From positions 2,190,978 to 2,254,977 of the forward strand of contig NZ_PYYB01000001.1 of the NCBI RefSeq assembly GCF_003044185.1: a DNA stretch of 64,000 nt, in the 5' to 3' direction. The notes under the pieces are model-generated. The model had not been told where the DNA came from. It saw only the letters and a program-made list of their open reading frames with translations, and did not search any database. Source of the stretch: Paraconexibacter algicola (GTDB taxonomy: Bacteria > Actinomycetota > Thermoleophilia > Solirubrobacterales > Solirubrobacteraceae). The translations under genes were made by a program, and so were the position numbers. This document shows positions 1 through 8,659 of the stretch, piece after piece (positions within the stretch are counted from its first letter, which is position 1; the number at the start of each line of letters is the position of its first letter).

Positions 1-339
1 CGCGACGGTGCGGTCGAAGTCGTCGGGGTGCACCTCGCGGAGGTGCCCGAAGACCGCCGCCCCGGCGTTCGAGACGAGGACGTCGAGTCCGCCGAGGTGC
101 GCGACCGCGTCGCGCACGGCACGGCGCGCCTGGTCGCGATCCCCGAGGTCCGCCTCGATGACGAGCGCGTCGATCCCCCGCTCGGCGACCATGGCGCGCA
201 GGGCGTCCGCGCGCCGGGCGACGAGCGCGAGCCGCGCGCCTTCGGCAGCGAGGAGCGGCACTGCCGCGCGCCCGACGCCCGAGCTCGCACCGGTCAGCAG
301 GACGCGTCGGTCGGCGAGCGCTCCGGCGCGCGGGATCAC
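1..339 (-). CDS. Short-chain dehydrogenase/reductase (SDR), C-terminus cut by window edge
   Basis: Only the first 113 residues are present; the gene runs off the left edge. Residues 16-23 read TGASSGVG, the glycine-rich nucleotide-binding motif of classical SDRs, and residues 91-93 are NAG, the structural motif after strand 4. The catalytic Ser/Tyr/Lys lie beyond the edge. The GTG at 339 is preferred because it overlaps the TGA of the upstream metallothionein-like gene (GTGA, 336-339), the usual sign of translational coupling. Substrate cannot be inferred. Confidence 0.85.
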   Translation of the reverse strand, partial: MIPRAGALADRRVLLTGASSGVGRAAVPLLAAEGARLALVARRADALRAMVAERGIDALVIEADLGDRDQARRAVRDAVAHLGGLDVLVSNAGAAVFGHLREVHPDDFDRTVA

Positions 340-602
340 GACGCCGGCGCGCGGTCGCGCAGCGTGCCGTCGCCGGCCGCCGCGGAGCAGTGCGCGCAGC
401 AGTAGATCGACGCGCCGGCCTGGACGCCGTGGCCAACGATGCGGCAGCCGCAGCGCTCGCAGGTGGGCGCGAGCGCGTGGATGGCGCACTCGAAGCTGTC
501 GAACGTCCGGCGCCGCCCTTCGTGCTCGATCACGAGCGGCCGGTCGTAGTGGTTGCCGCAGGTCTCGCAGGTCGTCGGGGTGGGGGTGGGGGTGGTGGAC
601 AT
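336..602 (-). CDS. Small Cys-rich metallothionein-like / zinc-ribbon protein
   Basis: An 88-residue protein with nine cysteines: C12 and C15 (CETC), C39 (FDSFECAIH), C48, C51 and C53 (CERCGC), C68, C69 and C72 (CCAHC). This spacing, with interspersed His, matches small bacterial proteins annotated as prokaryotic metallothioneins, so metal binding (Zn or Cd) is likely. Upstream bases TAGCGG then 6 nt then ATG suggest leaderless transcription. It overlaps the downstream SDR by 4 bases, so the two are co-translated. The physiological role is unknown. Confidence 0.75.
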   Translation of the reverse strand: MSTTPTPTPTTCETCGNHYDRPLVIEHEGRRRTFDSFECAIHALAPTCERCGCRIVGHGVQAGASIYCCAHCSAAAGDGTLRDRAPAS

Positions 603-634
603 CCCCCACCGCTACCCGGGTGGACCGACCCGAC

Positions 635-895
635 TCAGTGGTTGCGCAACGCCTCGATGAGCTCGTCCTTGCGCATGTCCGAGCGGCCCTCGATGCCGAG
701 CTCGGCGGCCCGCTCGCGCAGCTGCTCGACGGTCCGGTCCTCGTAGTCCTCGGCCGCCCCGCCCTTGTGGCTGACGTCGGTGCCCGTCGCCTTCGCGTTC
801 GCGATGCGGGCGGCCTTCTCCTTGCTGGCGCCATCCTCGCGCAGCGCCTCGTACAGCTCGTCGTCCTTGACGCTGGGTCCGTGGTCCTTGGCCAT
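635..895 (-). CDS. Rho-N / SAP-like domain small protein
   Basis: An 86-residue charged protein. The N-terminal half (KDDELYEALREDGASKEKAA, then a RIANAKA stretch) is a conserved motif of a widespread family of small actinobacterial and proteobacterial proteins. The C-terminal ~40 residues (EQLRERAAELGIEGRSDMRK, then DELIEALRNH) form a Rho termination factor N-terminal (Rho_N) helical fold, which in other proteins binds nucleic acid. A GAGGAG ribosome-binding site lies 6 nt before the ATG. Family function is not established; stress-related DNA/RNA binding is a guess. Confidence 0.75.
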   Translation of the reverse strand: MAKDHGPSVKDDELYEALREDGASKEKAARIANAKATGTDVSHKGGAAEDYEDRTVEQLRERAAELGIEGRSDMRKDELIEALRNH

Positions 896-1032
896 GGGGG
901 CTCCTCGGTCGTGGGGTCGCGGTCGGCGGTCGGCTACCCGGGCCGGACGCCGGCGACGCGCGGACGGGGTTGTGCGCGGCGGTCCTGGGCACCCGCCGCG
1001 CCATGGCGCTTGCGAGAGGAACGGGTGAGGAG

Positions 1033-2187
1033 ATGATCGCCACGACGAGCCCGACGTCCCGACTGACCGACGCGTTCGACCGGCACGAGCGCGCGCTCAC
1101 GGTCGGTGTCGAGGAGGAGCTGCTGCTGCTGGACCCGTCGACCCACGACCTCGCCCCGCACGCCGCCGCGCTCGTCCGAGCGGCCGCCGACGTGGCGGTG
1201 CGGACCGAGCTGCCGGCGGCGCAGGTCGAGCTGGTCGGGCCGGTGTGCGCGGACGCCGCCGCCGTGCAGCGCGCGCTGCTGGACGCCCGCCGCCGGCTGC
1301 GGGAGGTCGCCGCTGGACGCGTGCGGCTCGCCGGTGCGGGCACGCACCCGACGGCGCCGGCGGAGGGGCCGATCAGTCCCGGCGACCGGTTCGCGCGCAT
1401 CTCCCGCGAGTACCAGTGGGCCGCCCGGCGCGGTCTCGCGTGGGGCCTGCACGTGCACGTCGCCGTCCCGGGCGCGGCCCGGGCGCTCGCGGTGCACGAC
1501 GCGCTGCGCGAGTGGCTGCCGTTGCTCGCCGCCATGGCGGGCAACGCCCCGTTCCACGAGGGCCGTGACACCGGGCTGCACTCGGTGCGGCCGAAGCTCG
1601 CGGAGGGCTTTCCGCGGCAGGGCGTCCCGCCGGCGTGGGGCTCCTGGGAGGCCTACGCGGCGTTCCTGCGCTTCACCGGCGGGCCGGACGCCGATCCGCA
1701 CGAGACCGCGCGCGAGCTGTGGTGGGAGGTCCGCCTGCATCCCGTGCACGGCACGCTCGAGGTCCGCGTCTGCGACCAGCCGGCCACCGCGGCCGAGGCG
1801 GCGTCGCTGACGGCGGTCGTGCAGGCGCTGTGCGGCACGCTCGCGGCCCGCCACGACGCCGGCGAGCTCCCGCCGCCCGCTGCCCGCGAGCGGATCGAGG
1901 AGAACCGGTGGCGGGCGCTGCGTCACGGCCTCGACGCGGTGCTGCTGCCGTTCTCGGGTCGCGAAGGTGCGGGGGAGCGCTGCGCGCGCGAGCTCGCCGC
2001 CGAGCTGCTGGCCGAGGTCGCGCCCGTCGCCCGGGCGTGCGACGGCGCGGACGCCCTGGCCCGTGCCGCCGACCTGCTGGACGCGACCGGGTCCGAGCGT
2101 CAGCTCGCGGTCGCCCGCGAGTGCGGCGTGGACGCGGTCGCACCGTGGCTCGCCGACCGGTTCGACGCCGAGCTCGACGGCGCCTGA
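1033..2187 (+). CDS. YbdK-type carboxylate-amine ligase (glutamate-cysteine ligase family 2)
   Basis: A 384-residue member of the GCS2 family, which makes gamma-glutamylcysteine or a related ATP-dependent amide bond. The N-terminal VGVEEELLLLD (about residues 24-34) is the family's nucleotide/metal-binding signature, followed by GAGTHP and GLHVHVAVP. Length matches YbdK proteins (about 370-390). I chose ATG 1033 over an open start at 970 because GAGAGGA at 1014-1020 gives a usable ribosome-binding site and the extra 21 residues are not family-like. It is a monocistronic gene followed by a convergent operon. Confidence 0.85.
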   Translation: MIATTSPTSRLTDAFDRHERALTVGVEEELLLLDPSTHDLAPHAAALVRAAADVAVRTELPAAQVELVGPVCADAAAVQRALLDARRRLREVAAGRVRLAGAGTHPTAPAEGPISPGDRFARISREYQWAARRGLAWGLHVHVAVPGAARALAVHDALREWLPLLAAMAGNAPFHEGRDTGLHSVRPKLAEGFPRQGVPPAWGSWEAYAAFLRFTGGPDADPHETARELWWEVRLHPVHGTLEVRVCDQPATAAEAASLTAVVQALCGTLAARHDAGELPPPAARERIEENRWRALRHGLDAVLLPFSGREGAGERCARELAAELLAEVAPVARACDGADALARAADLLDATGSERQLAVARECGVDAVAPWLADRFDAELDGA

Positions 2188-2205
2188 GGCGCGGCGGCGC
2201 CCCGG

Positions 2206-2862
2206 TCAGGCGGCGCGCGCGCTGATCACGCAGAGCGTCTCGTGATCGTCCGCGCCGAGCAGGCCGAGGGCGCGCAGGTGCGCCCGGCGGGCTCGCAGGA
2301 CCGGGCCGAGCGGGCCGCGGTGGTCGTCGCGGCGCAGCTCGTGCAGCCCCGCGGCGGTCATCCGGCGGACGGTCTCGTCGACCCCCGCGACGTGCGAGTG
2401 GACGAGGAGCAGCCGACCCCCGGGGGCGAGGAGGGCGGGCGCGTCGGCGAGGATCCGGTCTAGCACGGCGCGGCCGTCGTGCCCGGCGTCCCAGCGGTCG
2501 TCCGGCCGACGGACCTCCGGGGCGACCGGCACGTAGGGCGGGTTGGCCAGCACGAGGTCGAACCGCTCGTCGGGACGGAGCGCCGAGACGAGGTCGCCGC
2601 GCCGCGCGTCGACCGCGAGCCCGTTGAGCGCGGCGTTCAGCCGCACGGCCGCGACGGCGCGGGTCGAGCGATCGATCGCGACCACGTGCGCCGCTCCCCG
2701 TGCCGCCGCGGTGAGCGCGAGCGCCCCGGAGCCGGTGCAGAGCTCGAGCACCCGGGCCCCGGTGACGTCGGGCAGGCGGCCGGCGAGCAGCGCCGTGTCG
2801 GACCGCGGGCGGTAGACGCCGGGCGGCGCGACGATCCGCAGGCGGCCGAAGGAGGACAGCAC
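2206..2862 (-). CDS. HemK/PrmC-like (MTQ2-type) SAM-dependent methyltransferase
   Basis: A 218-residue class I methyltransferase. VLELCTGSGALAL is motif I, the SAM-binding loop, and DLVLANPPYVP is the NPPY motif typical of enzymes that methylate glutamine or adenine amides, as in HemK/PrmC release-factor methyltransferases. It lacks PrmC's N-terminal helical domain, like the short HemK2/MTQ2 group. GTG 2862 directly follows the TGA of the Rieske gene, so it is the last gene of a three-gene operon with the Rieske and diiron-type proteins. The target is unknown. Confidence 0.8.
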   Translation of the reverse strand: MLSSFGRLRIVAPPGVYRPRSDTALLAGRLPDVTGARVLELCTGSGALALTAAARGAAHVVAIDRSTRAVAAVRLNAALNGLAVDARRGDLVSALRPDERFDLVLANPPYVPVAPEVRRPDDRWDAGHDGRAVLDRILADAPALLAPGGRLLLVHSHVAGVDETVRRMTAAGLHELRRDDHRGPLGPVLRARRAHLRALGLLGADDHETLCVISARAA

Positions 2863-3246
2863 TCAGCTCCTCCCGGCCGCGCCGTGGCGTGCACGCCACA
2901 GCTCCGACAGCTCGCGTGCGGGCGGGGCGTCGTCGGCGATGCGGATCTCCACCGCCCCGTCGCGCTCGCGTGCCTCGTGGAGGACGAGGCACTCCGGGGC
3001 GCGCATGCGCTGCAGCTCCCCGGTGCGCACGTCCCACTCCCACGTGTGCGCGCGGCACTGCAGCACGGGACCGTCGAGGGTGCCGAGGTGCAGCGGCCAG
3101 CGCCGGTGCGGGCAGGCGTCGTCGAACGCGTGGATCTCGCCGTCGTGCAGGACGAGGCAGACGTCGCGGCCGCCGACGTGCACGGGCACGATGCCGCGCC
3201 CGTGCAGCTCGTCGGTGACCTCCTCGAGGCGGTGCCAGTCGCTCAT
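2863..3246 (-). CDS. Rieske-type [2Fe-2S] ferredoxin-like protein
   Basis: A 127-residue single-domain Rieske protein. The two cluster-binding boxes are C45-P-H47 and C64-x-x-H67 (CPHRRWPL and CRAHTWEW), with about 17 residues between them as in Rieske ferredoxins of oxygenase systems. It has no membrane segment, so it is probably a cytosolic electron carrier. The ATG overlaps the stop of the upstream gene (ATGA, 3243-3246) and its own stop abuts the methyltransferase start. The likely electron acceptor is the adjacent diiron-type protein. Confidence 0.88.
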   Translation of the reverse strand: MSDWHRLEEVTDELHGRGIVPVHVGGRDVCLVLHDGEIHAFDDACPHRRWPLHLGTLDGPVLQCRAHTWEWDVRTGELQRMRAPECLVLHEARERDGAVEIRIADDAPPARELSELWRARHGAAGRS

Positions 3247-4310
3247 GCGTCCTCCCCCACCAGGGAGCTGCGCCCGGCGGTGAAGCAGGCGTGCAGGTGG
3301 GCGGAGACGAGGCCGTGCAGGTAGCGGCCCTCGACGACGCCGCGCGCGATCTCCGGCGCGGCCGCGGGCTCGTCGCGCACGACCGGCAGCACGATCTCGT
3401 TGAGCGCGACGTCGGCGTGGCCCTCGTCGGCGTCGACGTGCAGCTCGTAGAAGCGGAGGATCTCGGGGTCGGTGACCCCGGCGCGGGCGTAGGCGGCGAG
3501 GTAGTTGCGCATCGACCCGGGCGAGTCCGCCTCGACCAGCAGGACGTAGCCGTACATGCGCCGGCACAGCCGCCGGTGCCGGCCGATCATCGCCTGGTAG
3601 TTCAGGCCCGCGAGGAACGGCCACGCCGTCCGCGGGAGGTAGTGGTCGTAGGTGGTCTCGAGGCCCAGCCGCTCCATCATCCGCGCGTACACGGTGGAGT
3701 GCATCTGGTCGTGACGGCCCCAGCCGTACTCGTCGAGCAGGAGGTCGAGCAGTCCGGCCTTCGCGGGGCCGCGCAACGTCGGGATGACCTGCGACCACGG
3801 ATCCGGCTCCTTGAGGAAGAACAGGGAGCGCTGCGCGACGACCTCCCGCAGCTGGTCGAGCGTCGCGTGCTCGCGATAGTAGGCGCCCATGCTCGGTCCG
3901 GGGAACAGGTCGCGCTCGAGCGCGAGCTCCACCAGCCACGGACGCAGCGCCTGGGGGGTGGTCGGCGGATCCTCGGGCAGCGGGGCGACGCGGGCGAGCT
4001 GCGCCTCGAAGGCGCGTTCGAGCACGAGCCGCAGCTCCAGCAGCGTGAGGTCGTGCTCGCGCTCGCGCGGAGCGTCGACCGGGGACCACCCGGCCTGGGC
4101 GCCGAGCGCGTAGAGGACGCGGTGCGCGGGATCGGCGGCGGCGGGGTCGTCCTGGTCGAACGCGCGTCGCGCGAGCTCCCGTCCCGCGTGCAGCAGGGCC
4201 GTGGCCCGGTCGGGGTCGTCGAGCAGCGGGCACGGTCCGTCGGCCCGGAGCGCCTCGTCGACGACGGACGTGACGGTCATCGGGTCCAGGGTCAGGGCAG
4301 GGGTGGACAT
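3243..4310 (-). CDS. Iron-containing redox enzyme (haem-oxygenase-like diiron, HDO family)
   Basis: A 355-residue all-helical protein. The segments YGWGRHDQMHSTVYARMM and RFYELHVDADEGHADVAL carry the E/H and E-x-x-H-type ligands expected of the haem-oxygenase-like diiron (HDO) fold, and the length fits the 'iron-containing redox enzyme' family. HDO proteins do C-H cleavage, N-oxygenation or decarboxylation; the substrate here is unknown. Start: ATG 4310 (MSTPALTL) is preferred over 4343. It is the first gene of an operon with the Rieske and methyltransferase genes. Confident of the fold, not of the reaction. Confidence 0.75.
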   Translation of the reverse strand: MSTPALTLDPMTVTSVVDEALRADGPCPLLDDPDRATALLHAGRELARRAFDQDDPAAADPAHRVLYALGAQAGWSPVDAPREREHDLTLLELRLVLERAFEAQLARVAPLPEDPPTTPQALRPWLVELALERDLFPGPSMGAYYREHATLDQLREVVAQRSLFFLKEPDPWSQVIPTLRGPAKAGLLDLLLDEYGWGRHDQMHSTVYARMMERLGLETTYDHYLPRTAWPFLAGLNYQAMIGRHRRLCRRMYGYVLLVEADSPGSMRNYLAAYARAGVTDPEILRFYELHVDADEGHADVALNEIVLPVVRDEPAAAPEIARGVVEGRYLHGLVSAHLHACFTAGRSSLVGEDA

Positions 4311-4540
4311 GCGGCCCCGGCTTCCCGGGACGGGCACGGCCAATCGCGTGTTTGCGGTCCGCGCGCCCGGGCATCCGTCCGGCGCCGCCGCGTGGATCCG
4401 GTGGAGTCGGCCGCTTCCCTCCCCGGCCGGCAGCGAGACCTCAGGGAAGGTGTCGCGAAGCTCGTCCCACGCGAACGTCGCGACCGGTCGCCCACCGGGT
4501 CACGCGGCGGCCCTCCTCACCGGGACGCGGGGCAGGGCGC

Positions 4541-5440
4541 TCAGACGGCGGTGACGACCGGGGTCGTGCAGGCGTCGAGCAGGGCGGCCCGCAGCTGCTG
4601 CCCGCGCGCGGTGACGTCCTGCTGCAGGCGCACGTACTCGGCGCGGCCCTCGGGCGTCTCGATCGTCACGGGCGTGAGCCCGAGCGCCGTGAGGTCGTAC
4701 GGGGAGGCGCGCATGTCGAGCTCGCGCACCTCGCGGGCGAGCGCGAAGCAGCGGGCGGTCAGTGCGCTCGGGACGAGCGGCCCGAGCTTGTACGCCCATT
4801 TGTAGAGGTCCATCGTCGCGTGCAGGCAGCCGGGCTGCTCGGTGTCGACCTGGGTGGCGCGGGTCAGCTCCCGGTCGTTGCGCGGTCGTGCCGCGTCGGT
4901 GAAGAACCGGTAGGCGTCGAAGTGCGTGCAGCGCAGGCGCGACTCGCGCACGACGCGGTCGGTGCCCTCCTGGCCGAGGCGCAGCGGCCAGCTCGCGTGG
5001 CGGCGGCCCTCCTGGCCCGGGGCGTGGACCATCGCCCACTCGTGCAGGCCGAAGCAGCCCAGGCGCGGCGGCCGCCCGGCGGTGGCCTGCAGCAGCGCGA
5101 CGATGTGGTCGCGCGCCCCGCCCCGGTCGGCGAGGTACGCGTCGAGGTCGAGGGTCACGCCCGTCATGCCGTCGACCTCGACGAGGTGGTGCCAGCGCCA
5201 GCCGGCGCGCTCGCGCAGGGCCGGGAGGTCCGGGGGACCGGTGAGCACCACGCCCGCGCCCGGGTGCCAGCGACGCAGCTGGCCGGGCCGCAGCGAGTAG
5301 TACGTGAAGAGGAAGTCCTCGACGGGATGGGCGCGGCCGGCCGCCGCCCGCTGTCGGTGGGCGGCGGTCAGGCCGTCGACGCGCGTGGCGTGCGCGTCGG
5401 CGAGCGCGGTCCAGGTCGGGTGCGCGAGGACGGTCGGCAC
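4541..5440 (-). CDS. Actinobacterial conserved protein of the type annotated '3-methyladenine DNA glycosylase'
   Basis: A 299-residue soluble protein. Its sequence (HPVEDFLFTYYSLRPGQLRR..WHPG, LHEWAMVH, LYKWAYKLGPLVPS) matches a conserved actinobacterial family that databases often label 3-methyladenine DNA glycosylase. I see no HhH-GPD or AAG motif to support that activity, so I treat the label as unproven. The GTG start is preceded by TATCGT-N7-GTG, a leaderless-type promoter. It stands alone, with no functional neighbours. Confidence 0.7.
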   Translation of the reverse strand: MPTVLAHPTWTALADAHATRVDGLTAAHRQRAAAGRAHPVEDFLFTYYSLRPGQLRRWHPGAGVVLTGPPDLPALRERAGWRWHHLVEVDGMTGVTLDLDAYLADRGGARDHIVALLQATAGRPPRLGCFGLHEWAMVHAPGQEGRRHASWPLRLGQEGTDRVVRESRLRCTHFDAYRFFTDAARPRNDRELTRATQVDTEQPGCLHATMDLYKWAYKLGPLVPSALTARCFALAREVRELDMRASPYDLTALGLTPVTIETPEGRAEYVRLQQDVTARGQQLRAALLDACTTPVVTAV

Positions 5441-5465
5441 CGTCCCAACGATAGGCCGACCGGCG

Positions 5466-5660
5466 TCAGTGCAGCAGTCCGCGGCCCTCGCGGATCGCCG
5501 CGGCGATCTCGGTGCGGGTTGCGCCCGCCTCCTCCGCCGCGCGCCGCAGGCGCGTGAGCTCGTGGTCGTCGGCCGCGGCCGCGCGGATCTCGTCGAGCGC
5601 CACCTCGACGGCCACGCCGTAGCGGGCGGGGTTCTCCACTTCGAATCCGTAGGTGAGCAT
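5466..5660 (-). CDS. Small hypothetical helical protein
   Basis: A 64-residue protein of unknown family, mostly helical (ELTRLRRAAEEAGATRTEIA, then AAIREG). TAGATT followed by 6 nt and the ATG is a good leaderless promoter, which supports it as a real gene despite its size. An AT-rich stretch (TAATTATTG, plus-strand CAATAATTA) lies just upstream. No function can be inferred. Confidence 0.55.
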   Translation of the reverse strand: MLTYGFEVENPARYGVAVEVALDEIRAAAADDHELTRLRRAAEEAGATRTEIAAAIREGRGLLH

Positions 5661-5739
5661 GACCCGAATCTACGACGGGCAATAATTAGGAGTCAAACGA
5701 TCGGAGGGCAGAGCGTCGCCGGTCCCGACGGTCGGGGGC

Positions 5740-6834
5740 TCAGCAGCCCGCGCCCGGCACGATCACCGCGTCCGCGGCCGTCCGGGCGGTCCAGCGGTTG
5801 ATGCTGATCCGCAAGGCGCATCCGGGCCCCCGCAGGCGCAGGTGGATCCGTGCCTCGGTGGTCCGCGTCGCCATCGTCCGCAGGGGCGTGCTCGTCGTCG
5901 CCCGCACCCGGCGGTCGAGGTCCGGGACCCATGTGGCGACCTCGGCCGCGCTCACCGGCGTACTTCGTCGCGGCGGGCCCGGCGACGGCTCGAGCACCGC
6001 CCCGAGGGCCCCGAGACCGGCAACGAACAGGCACAGGTCGACGGCCAGCCCTCGGCGGCGCCCGCGGCTCCGGGCGCGGCGCCGCGGAGTCGAGCTCCGC
6101 GGGCTGCCCGACCGACGCGCCCCGCGAGCGGGGGCGTCCGCCACGCGCGGCTCCGACGCCCCGCGCAGGCAGGCGCTCGGGGGTCGCGCGCCGCCGCGGG
6201 CGGGCATCGAAGCGTCGAGCGCCCGGAAGACCTGCGTGATCTCCTCGTCGGTCAGTGGGCCGTCCGCCACTGTGAGCTGCGCAACGGCCGCCCGCCCGCC
6301 GACGAGGACGCCGTGAACGCGCAGCAGCTCCCCCCGTGGCGTGCCCGGGTTGTCGTCGACGAGACAGAGGACGCCCGTCACCGGCGCGTCGCCCGCTCCG
6401 GCCGCCCGCAGGGCGCCGTGGACGACGGCGACCTGCTCGCGGATGCCCTCGAGCGCGCGACGGTGGCCCCACCGTCCGGTCCAGACCCCGGTCGCACGGA
6501 TGTCGACGGCGCCGGCCCACGCCTTGGCGTCGATCACGAACGCTCCGCCGGGTCCCACCACGACGTGGTCGATGTTGGCGCCGCCACGTCCGGGGATGAC
6601 CAGATCGTGCAGCACGCCGGTGCCGCATGTGCCCGCCCAGTCGCCCAGCAGCGCGCCGAGGCGCTCCTCCCCCTCGGCACCACGTCGCCATGCCCGTTCC
6701 GAGGCCGGTTCGTCGTCGAGCGCGGCGCGCAGCTCCTCGGGGGAGGCGCCTGCGGCCTGGAGGCGACGGAGCCGTGCGGCGACCCGACGATGGTGCTGAG
6801 CGCGCGCTCCGCGTCCCGGAGCGAGATCCGTCAT
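5740..6834 (-). CDS. NERD-domain protein with C-terminal membrane segment
   Basis: 364 residues. Roughly residues 45-170 form a NERD (nuclease-related) domain: the core IDHVVVGPGGAFVIDAK carries the D...DAK arrangement of this PD-(D/E)xK-like fold. A basic, low-complexity linker of about 80 residues follows, then one hydrophobic segment (VDLCLFVAGLGALGAVL) and a polar C-terminal domain, so it is probably a single-pass membrane protein. It is divergent from the pyrophosphatase gene. NERD proteins are suspected DNA-processing enzymes; activity here is an inference. Confidence 0.75.
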   Translation of the reverse strand: MTDLAPGRGARAQHHRRVAARLRRLQAAGASPEELRAALDDEPASERAWRRGAEGEERLGALLGDWAGTCGTGVLHDLVIPGRGGANIDHVVVGPGGAFVIDAKAWAGAVDIRATGVWTGRWGHRRALEGIREQVAVVHGALRAAGAGDAPVTGVLCLVDDNPGTPRGELLRVHGVLVGGRAAVAQLTVADGPLTDEEITQVFRALDASMPARGGARPPSACLRGASEPRVADAPARGARRSGSPRSSTPRRRARSRGRRRGLAVDLCLFVAGLGALGAVLEPSPGPPRRSTPVSAAEVATWVPDLDRRVRATTSTPLRTMATRTTEARIHLRLRGPGCALRISINRWTARTAADAVIVPGAGC

Positions 6835-6911
6835 CTGTCGCAGATCGGCGCCGTGCGGTCGGCCCTGGACCGGACATCCGTCCGGCGCGGCGTCCGCCCG
6901 CGCGAACCTGA

Positions 6912-6923
6912 CCGACCGGTCGG
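6912..6923. promoter_or_regulatory. 12-bp perfect palindrome between divergent genes
   Basis: CCGACCGGTCGG lies between the NERD gene start (6834) and the pyrophosphatase start (6979). Such palindromes are often repressor sites (for example TetR family), but a GC-rich 12-mer can arise by chance in this genome. Suggestive only. Confidence 0.3.
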
Positions 6924-6962
6924 CAGCGGTGCGCCACGGTGCAGGCGGACCGCCGTCGGCCG

Positions 6963-6968
6963 TAGGAT
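6963..6968 (+). promoter_or_regulatory. Predicted -10 element of the pyrophosphatase gene
   Basis: TAGGAT ends 10 nt before GTG 6979, giving an almost leaderless transcript. It also argues against the in-frame ATG at 6967, which would lie inside the -10 element. Confidence 0.5.
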
Positions 6969-6978
6969 GCTGCGTCCA

Positions 6979-8634
6979 GTGACGTCCACCGATGCCACCA
7001 CCACCCAGGTACGCCCGCGCGTATATGTGTCCGGCCACCGCAACCCGGACACCGACTCGATCGGGGCCGCGCTCGGCTACGCCGAGCTGAAGTCGCGCCT
7101 CGACCCGGCGACCGAGTACGTGCCCGTCCGCCTCGGCGAGCTGAACCCCCAGACGACGTGGGCGCTCGAGCAGAGCGGCGCCGAGTCCCCGCGCCTGCTC
7201 GAGCACATCTCGGTGCGCGCCGGCGACGTGATGCAGACCGAGTTCCCCTGTGCCGACGCCGCCACGCCGCTGCGCCGCGCCGGGCAGATGATGGTCGAGG
7301 CGGGCCTGGACCTCGTGCCGGTCGTCGACGACGACGGCATCCTCCAGGGCGTCCTCACCGAGCGCGCGCTCGCGCGCCGCTACCTGCGCGAGTCCAGCGA
7401 CGCGTCGCACCTCTACGGCGCGACCGCGGTCGGCACGATGGCCGAGGTGCTCGAGGGCCAGCTGCTCGCCGGCCCGGCGGACCGCACGGTCCACGGCCGC
7501 ATCTGGGTCCTGGCCCGCGACCTGGGCTCGATCCTCACCCGCCTGTGCGAGGGGGACGTCGCGGTCGTCGGCGACCGCCACGACGCGCAGCTGCGCGCTC
7601 TGGAGCTCGGGATCTCCGCGCTCGTCGTCACGAACGCCACCGAGGTGCCGGACGCGACGCTCGCGCTCGCGACCGAGCGGGACATCCCCGTCATCGCCAC
7701 GCCGCTGGACACGTACGTCGCCGGGCGGATGATCGGGCTCTCCTCGCCGTGCCAGGCGCTGGCCGATCCCGACCCGCTCACGATCAACACCGGCGACGTG
7801 CTCGGCGAGGTCGCCGAGGACATCAAGGACGTCAGCTACCGCGCCGCCGTCGTGGTCGACCGCGCGAACCGCCCGGTCGGGCTCGTCACCCGCGCGGACC
7901 TCGTCGACCCGCGCCCGCGCCGCGTGATCCTCGTCGACCACGCGGAGCGCTCGCAGAGCATCCCGGGGATCGAGGAGGCCGAGATCGTCGAGATCCTCGA
8001 CCACCACCACATCGGCTCGATCGAGACGACCCTGCCGGTGCGCGCGATCTTCGACCCGGTCGGGTCGACGAGCACGCTCGTCTACGAGCAGTTCCTGCAG
8101 TCCGGCTACGAGCCGTCCCGGCCGGCCGCCGGCATGCTGCTCGCCGCGATCCTCTCCGACACCGTGATCCTCACGTCGCCGACGATGACGTCGCGCGACG
8201 AGGCCGCCGTGGAGGGGCTCGCCGATCTGCTGGGCATCGACGCGCGGACGTTCGGCCGCGAGATGTTCCAGGCGGGCAGCGACGTCGCCGGCCTCGCGGC
8301 GGCGGAGATCCTCGGCCGTGACCTCAAGGCCTACGAGCTCCCGACCGGTCAGACGCTGTGCGTCGCCCAGATCGAGACGGTCGGGGACGTCCTGTCGGGC
8401 CGCTTCGCCGAGCTCGAGGCGGAGGCCGCGGCGTGCGCGCTGCGCGACGGGCACCGGCTGGTCGCGCTGATGGTCACCGACGTCGACGCCAAGGGCACCC
8501 ACCTCGTCGTGGCCGGGGACGTGCCGCTCGCCGAGCGCGCGTTCGGCGCCTCCGTGGAGGGCGGGGCGATCCCGCTGCCGGGCGTGATGAGCCGCAAGAA
8601 GCAGGTCGCGCCGAAGCTCCTGCAGGCCGCGTAG
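6979..8634 (+). CDS. CBS-domain family II (Mn-dependent) inorganic pyrophosphatase
   Basis: A 551-residue cytosolic enzyme that splits pyrophosphate to two phosphates. The N-terminal DHH half carries SGHRNPDTDSIGAALGY. This is followed by an inserted CBS domain, a DRTGG-like domain (about 120-240) and a second CBS domain (about 250-300). The catalytic half then resumes with LVDH and EILDHHHIGS, and DHHA2 is at the C-terminus. The CBS pair usually gives adenine-nucleotide control, and with a DRTGG insert diadenosine polyphosphates activate. Length matches CBS-DRTGG pyrophosphatases. GTG 6979 is favoured by the promoter position. Confidence 0.9.
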   Translation: MTSTDATTTQVRPRVYVSGHRNPDTDSIGAALGYAELKSRLDPATEYVPVRLGELNPQTTWALEQSGAESPRLLEHISVRAGDVMQTEFPCADAATPLRRAGQMMVEAGLDLVPVVDDDGILQGVLTERALARRYLRESSDASHLYGATAVGTMAEVLEGQLLAGPADRTVHGRIWVLARDLGSILTRLCEGDVAVVGDRHDAQLRALELGISALVVTNATEVPDATLALATERDIPVIATPLDTYVAGRMIGLSSPCQALADPDPLTINTGDVLGEVAEDIKDVSYRAAVVVDRANRPVGLVTRADLVDPRPRRVILVDHAERSQSIPGIEEAEIVEILDHHHIGSIETTLPVRAIFDPVGSTSTLVYEQFLQSGYEPSRPAAGMLLAAILSDTVILTSPTMTSRDEAAVEGLADLLGIDARTFGREMFQAGSDVAGLAAAEILGRDLKAYELPTGQTLCVAQIETVGDVLSGRFAELEAEAAACALRDGHRLVALMVTDVDAKGTHLVVAGDVPLAERAFGASVEGGAIPLPGVMSRKKQVAPKLLQAA

Positions 8635-8659
8635 CGCGGCCCGGCGTCCGGGCCGGATG

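Noticed and set aside
5842-6978. An in-frame N-terminal extension of the pyrophosphatase
   Set aside because: The extension runs antisense through the NERD gene and has no family similarity; the promoter element just before 6979 explains the real start.
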